Positions 52,252 through 61,134 are shown, numbered from the stretch's first letter. The stretch is DNA of 61,715 nt from Clostridia bacterium (GCA_017479865.1 JAFVBS010000020.1:1-61715), one strand, 5' to 3'. The notes: generated from the sequence alone by a model not told the origin. Numbers and translations: made by a program.

Positions 52252-52951
52252 GATTAAATACCTCCATAAATTGGTTTTTATATTTCGGACCAATATAGCA
52301 CTTATTCTCTAAGTGGTGGTCTAAATAGATAATGTTATTGCCTGCTTCAACGTTGGTTATTTTATCAACGTTCACAATGTAGGATTTATGACATTGTATA
52401 AATTGCTCCGGAAGTTGTGGCAAAATTCTCTTAAAAGAGCTGTAAGTTTCATAATCTCTTGTATCGGTGTGAAAAATCACTTTCATCCCATCTTTTTGAA
52501 TATATTGAATAGTATCTTGCTTGATAATGGTTCTGTTATTATCTAATCTAACAAATTGTGTTTCGTCCCCATTTATATCTTCTACTAGTCGACAAACTGT
52601 TTCCTCTAATCTTTCTATTGTAATAGGCTTTGGCAAGTAATCAAAAGTTTTATATCGATATGCCACAAAACCATATTCTAAATGAGCAGTGGTAAAGATA
52701 ATATACATGTTTTTATCTTTTTCACGAATTTTATTGGCAATATCTAATCCTGACATATCAGATTTCAAATCAATATCTAAGAAAACGGCATGAACCTTAT
52801 GACGAGATACATAGTTTAATACCTCTTCAGGGTTGGTAGTACTACATACAATTTGAGCATCAATATTGTGATTAATAAAAACAGAATCTAACATTTTTTC
52901 TAATTTTCTTAATACATTTAAATTGTCATCGCATAAAGCAAAATTCAACAT
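52205..52951 (-). CDS. agrA: AgrA-type LytTR response regulator
   Basis: 248 residues. The receiver domain has Asp8-Asp9 and phospho-acceptor Asp59; LPKPIT holds the Lys. From about 140 a LytTR DNA-binding domain follows (TRDYETYSSFKRILPQLPEQFIQCHKSYIVNVDKI). Phosphorylated AgrA should activate agrBD. It is transcribed before agrC from a consensus promoter. agrA-agrC faces agrBD, so the quorum circuit is split in two convergent units. Confidence 0.93.
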   Translation of the reverse strand: MLNFALCDDNLNVLRKLEKMLDSVFINHNIDAQIVCSTTNPEEVLNYVSRHKVHAVFLDIDLKSDMSGLDIANKIREKDKNMYIIFTTAHLEYGFVAYRYKTFDYLPKPITIERLEETVCRLVEDINGDETQFVRLDNNRTIIKQDTIQYIQKDGMKVIFHTDTRDYETYSSFKRILPQLPEQFIQCHKSYIVNVDKITNVEAGNNIIYLDHHLENKCYIGPKYKNQFMEVFNHGISSNNLDGIDNAE

Positions 52952-53040
52952 ATTTTATCCTCCGTACAGTAAGTGATTACTGAAAAAATAATTCGACAAT
53001 ATCTAACAGAATTACCCAAAATTTTCCAGTAACGATATTA

Positions 53041-53069
53041 AATATAATTCAAAAGAAACATCTTGTCAA
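53041..53069 (-). promoter_or_regulatory. Promoter of agrAC
   Basis: On the minus strand TTGACA (53064-53069), 17 bases, TATATT (53041-53046). ATCGTTACT and TTCTGTTAG downstream might be LytTR sites but their spacing is not standard. Confidence 0.75.
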
Positions 53070-53154
53070 GAGATTTCAAAAAATAATTACGCTAGGGCAT
53101 TTATTATTACGTAGGAAAGTGTAACTTCTCTGGGCAGTAAGGCTTGGCTTTATA

Positions 53155-53203
53155 GGACACATGAAATTTTGTTCTTTACAAATTTTGTGTCCAATGATAT
53201 AAT
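53155..53203 (+). promoter_or_regulatory. Promoter with overlapping inverted repeat before the glycosyltransferases
   Basis: TTTACA (53175-53180), 17 bases, TATAAT (53198-53203). GGACACATG (53155-53163) and GTGTCC (53187-53192) are inverted with AAATTT inside each arm, the right arm lying in the spacer. It could be an operator or a decayed REP unit (TAGGACACATG). Confidence 0.55.
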
Positions 53204-53235
53204 GAGCGAAAGGTTTTAATAAAAAGAGGCATGAA

Positions 53236-54270
53236 ATGAAAAAAATTGCATTAATTGTTGATATTGAAGGATGGGCATTTCACTTAGCAGCAAATTTAAT
53301 TAAGGAAGCGTTAAAAACAAGGTTTGATGTAGATATTTTTTATAGTAAATCAGAACCATTTAATGAAAATCTAATCAAGATTTTAGAACAAGTGAAGAAC
53401 TATGATATCATTCATTTTTTTTGGAGAAAAACCTTACTACCAATTTGTGACTCAAACATACAAGAAGAGCTAGCAAGAAAAAACATAAAGGTGGAAGACT
53501 TAAAGCAAAAGCTATCAACAGGGGTATATGACCATTTATTTATTGGTGATAGTTCGTATAATGAGCTTTTTAACACTTTTTGCAAAAAGTATGTTGTATC
53601 ATCTCAAAAATTGTATGACATTTATCAAAACAATTCTACTATCAAAAATCCAGATAGAATTTTAGGGGATACGTTTGACGAAAGAATATTTTTTCCAAAA
53701 TATTCCGAAAGGTCTCTTCGTCAGTCAGCAGACCAACTTGTGATAGGCTGGGTGGGCAATAGTGAATGGAATAATCAATTAAAGGATGAAAATGGTAAAC
53801 CTATAGACTTTAAAGGATACCATACAGTATTATTGCCTGTCATAAAAGAGCTACAGTCTGAGGGGTACCATATTCAATTATATTGTGCAGATAAAAAAAC
53901 AAATTATATTCCAAGTAATGAAATGTGTCATTACTATAGAAACATTGATATCTACACTTGTGTTTCCATTAGTGAAGGTACACCAAAGCCATTGTTGGAA
54001 GCAATGGGAAGTGGCGTAGCAACAATTACTACTGATGTAGGTGTTGCAAAAGAATATTTAGGAAACAAACAACAAGAATTTATATTACCAGCAAGAGAAA
54101 TTGGAAAATCTGAAGATAAAATAAAAGAAGAACTAAAAAATAAAATTATCAAATTATATAATGATAGAAAATTATTATTAGAACTATCGCAAGAAAACTA
54201 TGAACAATCAAAGTATTTTAATTATCAGGCATATCAACAAAAGTATCTTGACTATTTTTCTAATTTTTAG
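53236..54270 (+). CDS. Glycosyltransferase, GT4-like
   Basis: 344 residues. CVSISEGTPKPLLEAMGSGVATITTDVG is the sugar-nucleotide site of GT-B fold GT4 enzymes, with the catalytic Glu in EGTPKPLLE. The N-terminal half, with MKKIALIVDIEGWAFHLAANL and HFFWRKTLLP, is a Rossmann-like part. It likely adds a sugar to a cell-surface glycan. The next gene, 12 bases later, is a GT2 enzyme, so both probably work in the same surface polysaccharide. Confidence 0.88.
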   Translation: MKKIALIVDIEGWAFHLAANLIKEALKTRFDVDIFYSKSEPFNENLIKILEQVKNYDIIHFFWRKTLLPICDSNIQEELARKNIKVEDLKQKLSTGVYDHLFIGDSSYNELFNTFCKKYVVSSQKLYDIYQNNSTIKNPDRILGDTFDERIFFPKYSERSLRQSADQLVIGWVGNSEWNNQLKDENGKPIDFKGYHTVLLPVIKELQSEGYHIQLYCADKKTNYIPSNEMCHYYRNIDIYTCVSISEGTPKPLLEAMGSGVATITTDVGVAKEYLGNKQQEFILPAREIGKSEDKIKEELKNKIIKLYNDRKLLLELSQENYEQSKYFNYQAYQQKYLDYFSNF

Positions 54271-54282
54271 GGGGGAAAATTC

Positions 54283-55344
54283 ATGGAGAAAATTACTGTA
54301 ATCATTCCAGTTTATAATGTGGAAAGTTACCTAAAAGAATGTATTGAATCAGTAATGGCTCAAACATTTCAAAATTTAGAAATTATATTAATAGACGATG
54401 GCTCAACTGATAATTCGGGAAAAATTTGTAATGAATATGAAAAGAAAGATCAAAGAATTAAAGTATTTCATCAAGAAAATAAAGGATTATCTGGAGCTAG
54501 AAATACAGGACTTAGAAATGCAACAGGAAAATATATTATGTTTATCGATTCCGATGATAAATTTGAAAACAACGCTTGCGAAGTAATGTATCGAGAAATT
54601 GAAAAGACAGATGCAGATTATATCATTGGAAACTATATTAACATGGATGATGATGGAACCAAGTGGGAAAAGCCTGTTTTTTTCTTGGAAAAATATCAAG
54701 AAATGAAGCTTTCCATCAAGGATTACGAAAAATCTTTTTATCTCATGAATTCAAGTGTATGGAATAAAATATTTAGAAAGTCATTTCTTGATCAATTAGG
54801 GGTTGAATTCGAAGAAAGAATACCAGCAGAAGATGCAGTATTTACCACCTATTGTTTTATCAAATCCAATCGCGTATTTTATATTCCAACAGTCATCTAT
54901 CAATATCGACAAAGATACACTAATTCCATTTCTAATAATTGTTCTAAAAAATATTTTGATGGAATCAACAAAGCCTATCGAATGATATATGAAAACTTTA
55001 GAGACAATAACGAATTGGAATATTACAGGTATTTTTATGCTAAAAGTATGAATTATATGATGTATAAGTTTATTGATTCCACAAAATTGACAAAAGAAGA
55101 AAGAATTCAAATTTTAGATGAAATGCGCTGGTTCTATGAATTAGGAATTACCATTCATATCCCAACGATTTTGAAGTCAGTCCAATATATCATAGAATCC
55201 ATTGTAGAAAAGGATTATGAGCAAACTCTAAAATACTGCGAAATTTTAGGACAGGTAAGACAAATGCTTCCAAAAGAATTAAAGGAAAAAATGTCAAAAC
55301 CAAATGCAGAAACATATCAAGCAATGTCAAATTATCCACGATAA
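54283..55344 (+). CDS. Glycosyltransferase family 2
   Basis: 353 residues with AGGGGGG. The GT2 start MEKITVIIPVYNVESYLKEC, then LIDDGSTDNSGKI and FIDSDDKFENN (DxD-type metal site), and later a helical C-terminal part. It transfers a sugar from a nucleotide donor to a surface glycan. It is separated by 12 bases from the GT4 gene and ends in a terminator. Confidence 0.9.
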   Translation: MEKITVIIPVYNVESYLKECIESVMAQTFQNLEIILIDDGSTDNSGKICNEYEKKDQRIKVFHQENKGLSGARNTGLRNATGKYIMFIDSDDKFENNACEVMYREIEKTDADYIIGNYINMDDDGTKWEKPVFFLEKYQEMKLSIKDYEKSFYLMNSSVWNKIFRKSFLDQLGVEFEERIPAEDAVFTTYCFIKSNRVFYIPTVIYQYRQRYTNSISNNCSKKYFDGINKAYRMIYENFRDNNELEYYRYFYAKSMNYMMYKFIDSTKLTKEERIQILDEMRWFYELGITIHIPTILKSVQYIIESIVEKDYEQTLKYCEILGQVRQMLPKELKEKMSKPNAETYQAMSNYPR

Positions 55345-55354
55345 AATGAAGTCA

Positions 55355-55387
55355 GAAAATGGTTTTTTAAAAACCATTTTCTTTTTT
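55355..55387 (+). terminator. Terminator of the glycosyltransferase unit
   Basis: GAAAATGGTTTTT and AAAAACCATTTTC form a near-perfect stem, followed by six T. Confidence 0.9.
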
Positions 55388-55485
55388 GTTGCTTCACAAA
55401 TCTCTTTAGATATGCCAACTAAGTCATAATCCTTCATACAATTTCATAGTATTTACAAAAAGCTTTCATAGAAAAGAGGAAGATC

Positions 55486-56298
55486 ATGAAAACAAATTCA
55501 AAGTTCATTATTGCCATTTCATTTATTCTATTTGTTATTGCATTTGGAGTATTAGTGACAGATACAAATCAGCGAAAAGCAACTATTGCAACAAGTAGCG
55601 TTGCCCTTAGTAACAAAAAAATAGGCTGGGGAATTAAAAGAGTGGAGCATCATGAGCAACCGGATGTGGGAAGTATTAACAAAAAAATATTAGATACCTA
55701 TGACGGAATTTACATGGGAAACAAAGAAAAAAAGATTGTGTATTTAACTTTTGACATGGGGTATGAAGCAGGATATACTGAAAAAATACTAGCAGTTTTG
55801 AAAGAAAATGGGGTGAAGGCTACTTTCTTTATTACAGCACACTACCTCAATACACAACCAGACTTAGTAAAAAAAATGATTGATGAGGGCCATATTGTAG
55901 GAAATCATACAGTGAACCACAAGAGCATGCCTGATTTGACAGAAAACCAAATTAAAAGTGAGGTCATGAACTTTCACACAGCAATTTACGAAAAGTTTGG
56001 CTATGAAATGAAATACCTTCGTCCACCAAAAGGAGAATATAGTGAAAGAACTGTTGCCTTTACTAATAGTCTTGGGTATAAAACGGTGATGTGGAGCTTG
56101 GCATATGATGATTGGGACGAAAACAAACAAGGAAGAGAAGAATACGGAAAAAAGAAAGTGATTGACAATGTCCATCCAGGAGCTGTCATTTTACTTCATG
56201 GAACTTCCAAAGACAATGCTAATATTTTAGACTACTGTATTAAAGAAATCAAAAAAATGGGATATGAGTGGAAGAGTTTAGACGAATTCCAACGATAA
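55486..56298 (+). CDS. pdaA: Spore cortex muramic-lactam deacetylase PdaA
   Basis: 270 residues. An N-terminal anchor (about 6-25) precedes GIKRVEHHEQPDVG. The NodB-type deacetylase follows: YLTFDMGYEAGYTEKIL (metal Asp), GNHTVNHKSM (His-His), LRPPKGEYSERT and HPGAVILLHGTSKDNA. This matches PdaA, which removes acetyl from N-acetylmuramic acid on the way to muramic-delta-lactam in the spore cortex. It sits upstream of yqfC in this window. Confidence 0.93.
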   Translation: MKTNSKFIIAISFILFVIAFGVLVTDTNQRKATIATSSVALSNKKIGWGIKRVEHHEQPDVGSINKKILDTYDGIYMGNKEKKIVYLTFDMGYEAGYTEKILAVLKENGVKATFFITAHYLNTQPDLVKKMIDEGHIVGNHTVNHKSMPDLTENQIKSEVMNFHTAIYEKFGYEMKYLRPPKGEYSERTVAFTNSLGYKTVMWSLAYDDWDENKQGREEYGKKKVIDNVHPGAVILLHGTSKDNANILDYCIKEIKKMGYEWKSLDEFQR

Positions 56299-56316
56299 AT
56301 TTTTTGAAATAATGAC

Positions 56317-56613
56317 ACAGTCAAAAGTATCCATGTTTTATGTCATTCCTCGGCTCATGAAACGCTCATTGGTCTTCTAAGCTAAAACGTGCATGAGCCT
56401 CTCCAAGAAACTTGCACCCTCATGCTACGTTTTTCTAAGTTCTAGGAAATTGCACTTTTTAAAGTGCAATTGACGTAGAAATTAGTTATGCGACCGTTAC
56501 AAAATCTTAAAGCTATGCTTTTAGATTTTGTTAGACCGTTTTTCTAAGAATATCAATTCACTATTGTTTCAATTGTATTCGTCATTCCATCAATCATGGA
56601 TACTTTTGACTGT
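56317..56613. repeat. Long-stem palindromic element (family 2, long form)
   Basis: A perfect 19-bp inverted repeat (56317-56335 with 56595-56613) encloses about 260 bases. The inside has further hairpins: GGCTCATG with CATGAGCC, GCACTTTTTAAAGTGC, and AAATCTTAAAGC with GCTTTTAGATTT. The 3' core ATTCGTCATTCCAT is shared with the element at 18037. It lies between pdaA and yqfC, and no credible gene covers it. Confidence 0.75.
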
Positions 56614-56650
56614 AATTAAAATTCTTTTAGAAAATGAAAGGAAAAAACTT

Positions 56651-56950
56651 ATGAGTTCACCTCAAAAAAGAAAAAGAGCAAAACGAGAAAGTCGTTTGGA
56701 TAGATTATTAGAAATGCCAAGAGAAATTACTTCCAATGAGCCCAAAATTACAGTTATAGGATTCGGACAAATGCTCATTGAGAACTACAAAGCAATTTTG
56801 GAATACCAAGAATTTTACATTCGCATTAGCACACACATTGGCATTTTAAATATTAATGGTTTTTCTATGAACCTAAAAGAAATGACAACAGACGACTTGC
56901 TCATCACTGGCAAAATTGAAAGCATCGACTTCGAATCCATTACTGATTAA
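56651..56950 (+). CDS. yqfC: Sporulation protein YqfC
   Basis: 99 residues. The ATG at 56651 is preceded by GAAAGGAAA; a longer upstream frame would cover the palindromic element and is rejected. MSSPQKRKRAKRESRLDRLL is a basic start, then LEMPREITSNEPKITVIGFG and NINGFSMNLKEMTTDDLLITGKI, typical of YqfC. YqfC and YqfD are sigma-E-dependent mother-cell proteins required for late sporulation, and the next gene is yqfD. Confidence 0.93.
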   Translation: MSSPQKRKRAKRESRLDRLLEMPREITSNEPKITVIGFGQMLIENYKAILEYQEFYIRISTHIGILNINGFSMNLKEMTTDDLLITGKIESIDFESITD

Positions 56951-56981
56951 GAATGACGACTGTAGATGAATCTTTTTAAAT

Positions 56982-57123
56982 AATGTTACAAGAAAGCGTA
57001 GCCAGCGTAGGTGTAGCGAAGTGGAACAACTGGAGCATTTCTTTATTTTGCAAGTCAAATGTACTTTTAGTGCTTTGATGATTCTGAGAAAATGCGACAA
57101 CAAGGGCTAGCGATTGTAACATT
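56982..57123 (+). repeat. Palindromic intergenic element D (family 1-related)
   Basis: AATGTTACAA (56982-56991) pairs with TTGTAACATT (57114-57123), with TAGCC/GGCTA inside, followed by a T run (57122-57128). GCGACAACAAGGGCTAG at 57094-57110 resembles CGACAGCAAGG in element C and GGGCTAG in element B. The T run means it might also terminate yqfC transcripts. Confidence 0.6.
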
Positions 57124-57205
57124 TTTTTGAAAAATATAAATTTAAAGGCAAGCTACAAAAAACAACGATTTTGTTGTTCATTAAAATAAATAAGGAGGCT
57201 CCATT

Positions 57206-58390
57206 TTGTATTTCAAAATTTTACTCAACTATATCTTAGGCTATGTGCAAATCGAAATAGAAGGCTATTATATAGAAAGATTTATCAATTTTTGCCATCA
57301 GCAAAAAATATTTTTGTGGAACTTTAAAAAGAAAACAGAGGCAGCAGCTACTTTCAATGTTAGCATTCAAGATTTCAGACGTATCAAACCGATTGCAAAA
57401 AAATCAAGATGCAAAGTAAAAATAGGCAATAAAAAAGGGCTTCCATTTTTATTTTATCGTTATCAAAAAAGAAAAATTTTTTTCCTATGCCTTTTCCTAA
57501 TTATGATAGCAATTTTTACCTTATCTCATTTTATATGGAATATTGAAATTACAGGGAATGAAACAATTGATAAAGCTGAAATTGAAAAAATACTGCAAGA
57601 GAATAACTTCAAAATAGGAAAATCAAAAATAGGGCTTAATACCAAAGAGGTAATTAATCAAATTCGTTTGCAAAGAAATGATATTGCATGGGTTGGAATT
57701 GAAATTAAAGGAACGAATGCAACAGTTAAAATTGTCGAAGCAAACTTGAAACCAGATATCATTCAAGAAGATGACTATTGTAATATTGTTGCAACAAAAG
57801 AAGGAAGAATTACCAAAATAAGTGCTGGAAACGGCACACCCGTAGTCAAAGAAGGAGAGGTCATTACCAAAGGAAGCATTTTAATTGGAGGATGGCTAGA
57901 AGGTAAGTTTACAGGAACACGTTATGTGCATGCAAATGGCGAAGTATGGGCAAAAGTTTGGTACACCGCAACAGCACAAGTTCCTTTCAAACAACTCAAA
58001 AAAGAGCAAACAGGAAACGTCGAAAATAAATATTCCGTAAAGATAAATAATTTTCAAATAAATTTCTTCAAAACTCTTTCAAAATTTCAAAAATATGATA
58101 CAATAGAAACAAGTAAAAAACTAAAACTATTTTCTAATTTATATTTGCCAATTGAAATTACTCAAAAACGCAATGAAGAGTATACAGAAATAGAGGTTAC
58201 CTACTCAAAAGACGAGGCAAAACAGATGGCAATTGAGGAGGCAAAACAAAAAATTGAAGGGCAAATAAAGCAAAAGGAAAATATATTAGGAGAGCAAATA
58301 CATGAGAAACAAACAGAGCAATATATAGAAGTTGAAGTGATTTACGAAGTACTTGAAAACATTGCGACAAAAGAAAAAATAGTATTTTGA
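57206..58390 (+). CDS. yqfD: Sporulation protein YqfD
   Basis: 394 residues from a TTG start with AAGGAGG. A soluble N-terminal part (1-85) is followed by one membrane helix (about 93-113), then the YqfD extracellular domain: IEITGNETIDKAEIEKIL, WVGIEIKGTNATVKIVEA, GTPVVKEGEVITKG and EITQKRNEEYTEIEVTYS, with a POTRA-like start. It acts with YqfC in the mother cell during sporulation. In many genomes phoH follows; here a gene of unknown function does. Confidence 0.93.
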   Translation: MYFKILLNYILGYVQIEIEGYYIERFINFCHQQKIFLWNFKKKTEAAATFNVSIQDFRRIKPIAKKSRCKVKIGNKKGLPFLFYRYQKRKIFFLCLFLIMIAIFTLSHFIWNIEITGNETIDKAEIEKILQENNFKIGKSKIGLNTKEVINQIRLQRNDIAWVGIEIKGTNATVKIVEANLKPDIIQEDDYCNIVATKEGRITKISAGNGTPVVKEGEVITKGSILIGGWLEGKFTGTRYVHANGEVWAKVWYTATAQVPFKQLKKEQTGNVENKYSVKINNFQINFFKTLSKFQKYDTIETSKKLKLFSNLYLPIEITQKRNEEYTEIEVTYSKDEAKQMAIEEAKQKIEGQIKQKENILGEQIHEKQTEQYIEVEVIYEVLENIATKEKIVF

Positions 58391-58404
58391 AAGGAAGAAA
58401 ATTT

Positions 58405-59637
58405 ATGGAAGAAAGAAGTTTAAGAATTTATCAAGAAAAAACGTTTTTCTCTAAAATTACCAATACTATTACAAAATTGCTCATTCCAACTAGAATTGGT
58501 ATTAATGGAATGCTCATTTCGATCAAAAGAAATAATGTACTAAAGACTTATGAGGCATATGCCAATAAAAATAATATTGAAGATGAAGCAAAAAAAGATG
58601 AGGTAACCAAAAAGTTTGAGGATACGTATGCTTTATATTTAGAGTCAATTGACAAATATGTAATGGACTCAATTTATAAGAAAGTAAAAAATGATACTGC
58701 AACAGACTTTGAAAAAAATGCTTTATCACAATATTATGCTATCGTTCATTTGAAAGAGTCAGAATATTTAGAATATAAATATAAAAAGCAAATGTATTTA
58801 CTAAGGCTAGACTATGAAAATGTTGAGGAAATGAAAAATAAACCACAGTTAGTAGCAAAATATAAAAAATTATATGCTTCTCAAATGGAGGGGCTATATA
58901 AAGGAATTTTAAAACACTATTCTATTAAATTGGCAGATAACTTATTACCTAGTGCAAAAGAAGAAGTTTATCATAAAATTTTTACGGCCTTAGAAGAATA
59001 TATTGAAGAAATTTTGCCAATTAAAATGGAACAAGAACCAGAAAATAAAGTATACCAACAAATTTTGGAGGAATACCAAAATTTTGAAAAATTCACAGTA
59101 GGAAAATTAGACCAGAATGATACTATTGAAAAAAATATGATTTTACTGGGGCTAAGTAGAAAGCTGTTTACTCATAGCTTACCACTTGTTGTGGCAGAAC
59201 AATGTTATGATAAGCTTTTACAAGATACTAGAAGCTTAATTATTGATACTAAAGTAGCAAAAAAACAAGAAAAAGCATATTCTTTGTTAATGTTACTCAT
59301 TGAAGAATATAATGTGAAATTGTTAGCTACCAAAATTTATTGGGACAAGCCATTGCTTAGAGATGAATACAAAAAATTTTGGACAGAATATCAAACAATT
59401 CAAAAAATAAAAGAAAGTAATTACACAGAATATATTGCTAAAAAACAAGTGCTATTTTTACGTGATGAACTTACAAAAGTGCGTAAAGAGAAGAATAAAT
59501 ACTATAAAATTATTGGATTCTATCAAAAGAAGTTAGTGGAATTAGGTGCAATGCAAAACTTAAAAAATAGCTATATTTCTGAAGGAACATATTATAAAAG
59601 AATACAGAGAAAAGTAAAACAAGTAGCAAATCAGTAG
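58405..59637 (+). CDS. Unknown helical protein, 410 residues
   Basis: The ATG at 58405 has AAAGGAAG upstream; the frame overlaps the end of yqfD further back. The protein is almost all helix with many Lys and Glu, no membrane span and no catalytic motif that I recognise. It occupies the place between yqfD and ybeY where phoH is often found, but shows no Walker motif, so it is not PhoH. The position suggests a house-keeping or sporulation-linked role; nothing more can be said. Confidence 0.75.
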   Translation: MEERSLRIYQEKTFFSKITNTITKLLIPTRIGINGMLISIKRNNVLKTYEAYANKNNIEDEAKKDEVTKKFEDTYALYLESIDKYVMDSIYKKVKNDTATDFEKNALSQYYAIVHLKESEYLEYKYKKQMYLLRLDYENVEEMKNKPQLVAKYKKLYASQMEGLYKGILKHYSIKLADNLLPSAKEEVYHKIFTALEEYIEEILPIKMEQEPENKVYQQILEEYQNFEKFTVGKLDQNDTIEKNMILLGLSRKLFTHSLPLVVAEQCYDKLLQDTRSLIIDTKVAKKQEKAYSLLMLLIEEYNVKLLATKIYWDKPLLRDEYKKFWTEYQTIQKIKESNYTEYIAKKQVLFLRDELTKVRKEKNKYYKIIGFYQKKLVELGAMQNLKNSYISEGTYYKRIQRKVKQVANQ

Positions 59638-59648
59638 AAGGAGTAGTT

Positions 59649-60140
59649 ATGAACAGTGTAGCAGAAGTTGTTTTTAAAGAACTTCCAGAAGATGAAGAAT
59701 ATATTGCATTAGTGGAACAAGTACTACAAAAATGCTTTGAAGTAGAGGAAATTAATCCTCTACAGTTTTATATTTGTGTTACTTTAACCAATCCCAAAAA
59801 CATTCATATAATTAACAAGCAATATCGCAATGTTGATAGACCAACAGATGTGCTATCCTTTCCAATGTTTGAAGGTGAGGAATTAAAAACTATATTAGAG
59901 CAAGAGCAAAAACCAGAAGACATAACAGGACAGGATATTTTAGGTGATATTATTATTTCCATTGAAAAAATCAAAGAGCAAGCGGTAGAATATGGACATA
60001 GTTTTGAAAGAGAATTTGCTTATATGTTGGTACATGGCTTCTACCATCTTATGGGGTATGACCATATGGAGGAAGAGGAAAAAGCAGTGATGCGTGAAAA
60101 GGAAGAAAATGTATTATCAAAACTAGATTTAAAAAGATAA
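59649..60140 (+). CDS. ybeY: Endoribonuclease YbeY
   Basis: 163 residues. HGFYHLMGYDH (129-139) is the YbeY zinc site H3xH5xH, and YRNVDRPTDVLSFPM is the usual core. YbeY matures 16S rRNA and takes part in ribosome quality control. GAAGGAG lies upstream. The kinase/PAP2 gene follows after 36 bases, a common order in Firmicutes. Confidence 0.96.
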   Translation: MNSVAEVVFKELPEDEEYIALVEQVLQKCFEVEEINPLQFYICVTLTNPKNIHIINKQYRNVDRPTDVLSFPMFEGEELKTILEQEQKPEDITGQDILGDIIISIEKIKEQAVEYGHSFEREFAYMLVHGFYHLMGYDHMEEEEKAVMREKEENVLSKLDLKR

Positions 60141-60176
60141 TTCAAAAAAATATGAAAAGTGAGGAAATCGTAAAAT

Positions 60177-60980
60177 ATGAAAAAGCAAGACAAGCAAGAA
60201 GATAACCCAATATTAGAAGAACGAAATGAAGAAAAACAAAAAAAGGATGAAAGACTAAAAAATAAAAACTTTATTGATTCCTGGAAAAATGCTTTTAAAG
60301 GTATTATATATGCTACCACAACTCAGCAACATATTAAGCAACAACTAATCATTGCCATTATTGTTGTCATTATCAGTCTGTTCTTTAATTTAAATAAAGC
60401 AGAATTTTTATGCTTTTTATTTACCATTGTGTTAATCATTTTTGCTGAGATGGTAAATACTGCTATTGAAACAGTGGTAGATTTATATGTGGATGTATAT
60501 CATCCAAAAGCAAAAATTGCCAAAGATGTGGCAGCAGGGGGAGTAGTGATTGCTACCATTAATGCTTTGATTGTTGCTTACTTTTTATTCTTTGACAAAA
60601 TTGCAGATATTGGTTTGAATTTTATTGAAAATGTGGCAAATACACCTTCACATTTAGCTTTCTCGGTAATGATAACCGTTATGATTGCCGCACTGGCGCT
60701 CATTGCTTATGCTAAAACGAATAGGCATAGAGGACTCAATAACAAATTTGTTCCAAGTGGACATGCTACTATTGCTTTTGCAGCCAATACAATTATTTGG
60801 ATTTTAGCTAATAATGCTGTTATTTTAATTTTATCATTAGTCATGGCAATTCTTGTTTCAGAGAGCAGAATTGCAGCTAAAGAGCATAAATTATCAGAAA
60901 TTATTTTTAGTGCCTGCTTAGGAACGGCATTAGTACTAATTGCCTATGCTATTGTCTTTGGAGTAATGAAATTAATTTAA
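60177..60980 (+). CDS. Diacylglycerol kinase (DgkA/UdpK) fused to a PAP2 phosphatase domain
   Basis: 267 residues. After a charged start, the DgkA-like domain has IDSWKNAFKGIIYA, FAEMVNTAIETVVDLY (EMVNTAIE motif) and KIAKDVAAGGVV. The second half has a PAP2-like region: RGLNNKFVPSGHATIAFAAN with PSGH and later RIAAKEHKLSEII. Such fusions follow ybeY in many Clostridia and probably recycle undecaprenol or diacylglycerol lipids in the membrane. Confidence 0.93.
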   Translation: MKKQDKQEDNPILEERNEEKQKKDERLKNKNFIDSWKNAFKGIIYATTTQQHIKQQLIIAIIVVIISLFFNLNKAEFLCFLFTIVLIIFAEMVNTAIETVVDLYVDVYHPKAKIAKDVAAGGVVIATINALIVAYFLFFDKIADIGLNFIENVANTPSHLAFSVMITVMIAALALIAYAKTNRHRGLNNKFVPSGHATIAFAANTIIWILANNAVILILSLVMAILVSESRIAAKEHKLSEIIFSACLGTALVLIAYAIVFGVMKLI

Positions 60981-61002
60981 ATCAACAAAACAATCAACCG
61001 AA

Positions 61003-61047
61003 GGGAGAACTTAAATAAGGACAAAATTGTTCTTATTTAGTTCTTCC
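61003..61047. repeat. Palindrome upstream of the intact tnpV
   Basis: GGGAGAACTTAAATAAG pairs with CTTATTTAGTTCTTCC around ACAAAATTGT. Same element as 49765-49809; it could also terminate the kinase transcript. Confidence 0.8.
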
Positions 61048-61134
61048 TTATTTTATTGATGTTTTGACAGCTTGATATGATATAAAGATTTAATTCATTT
61101 TGTAGCGAAAATAAATTTTAGGAGGTTTTTAGTT

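Noticed and set aside
56528..56650. N-terminal extension of yqfC
   Set aside because: It lies over the 3' part of the family 2 element and has no ribosome site.
58405..59637. PhoH in the usual place after yqfD
   Set aside because: There is no Walker A motif or PhoH signature.
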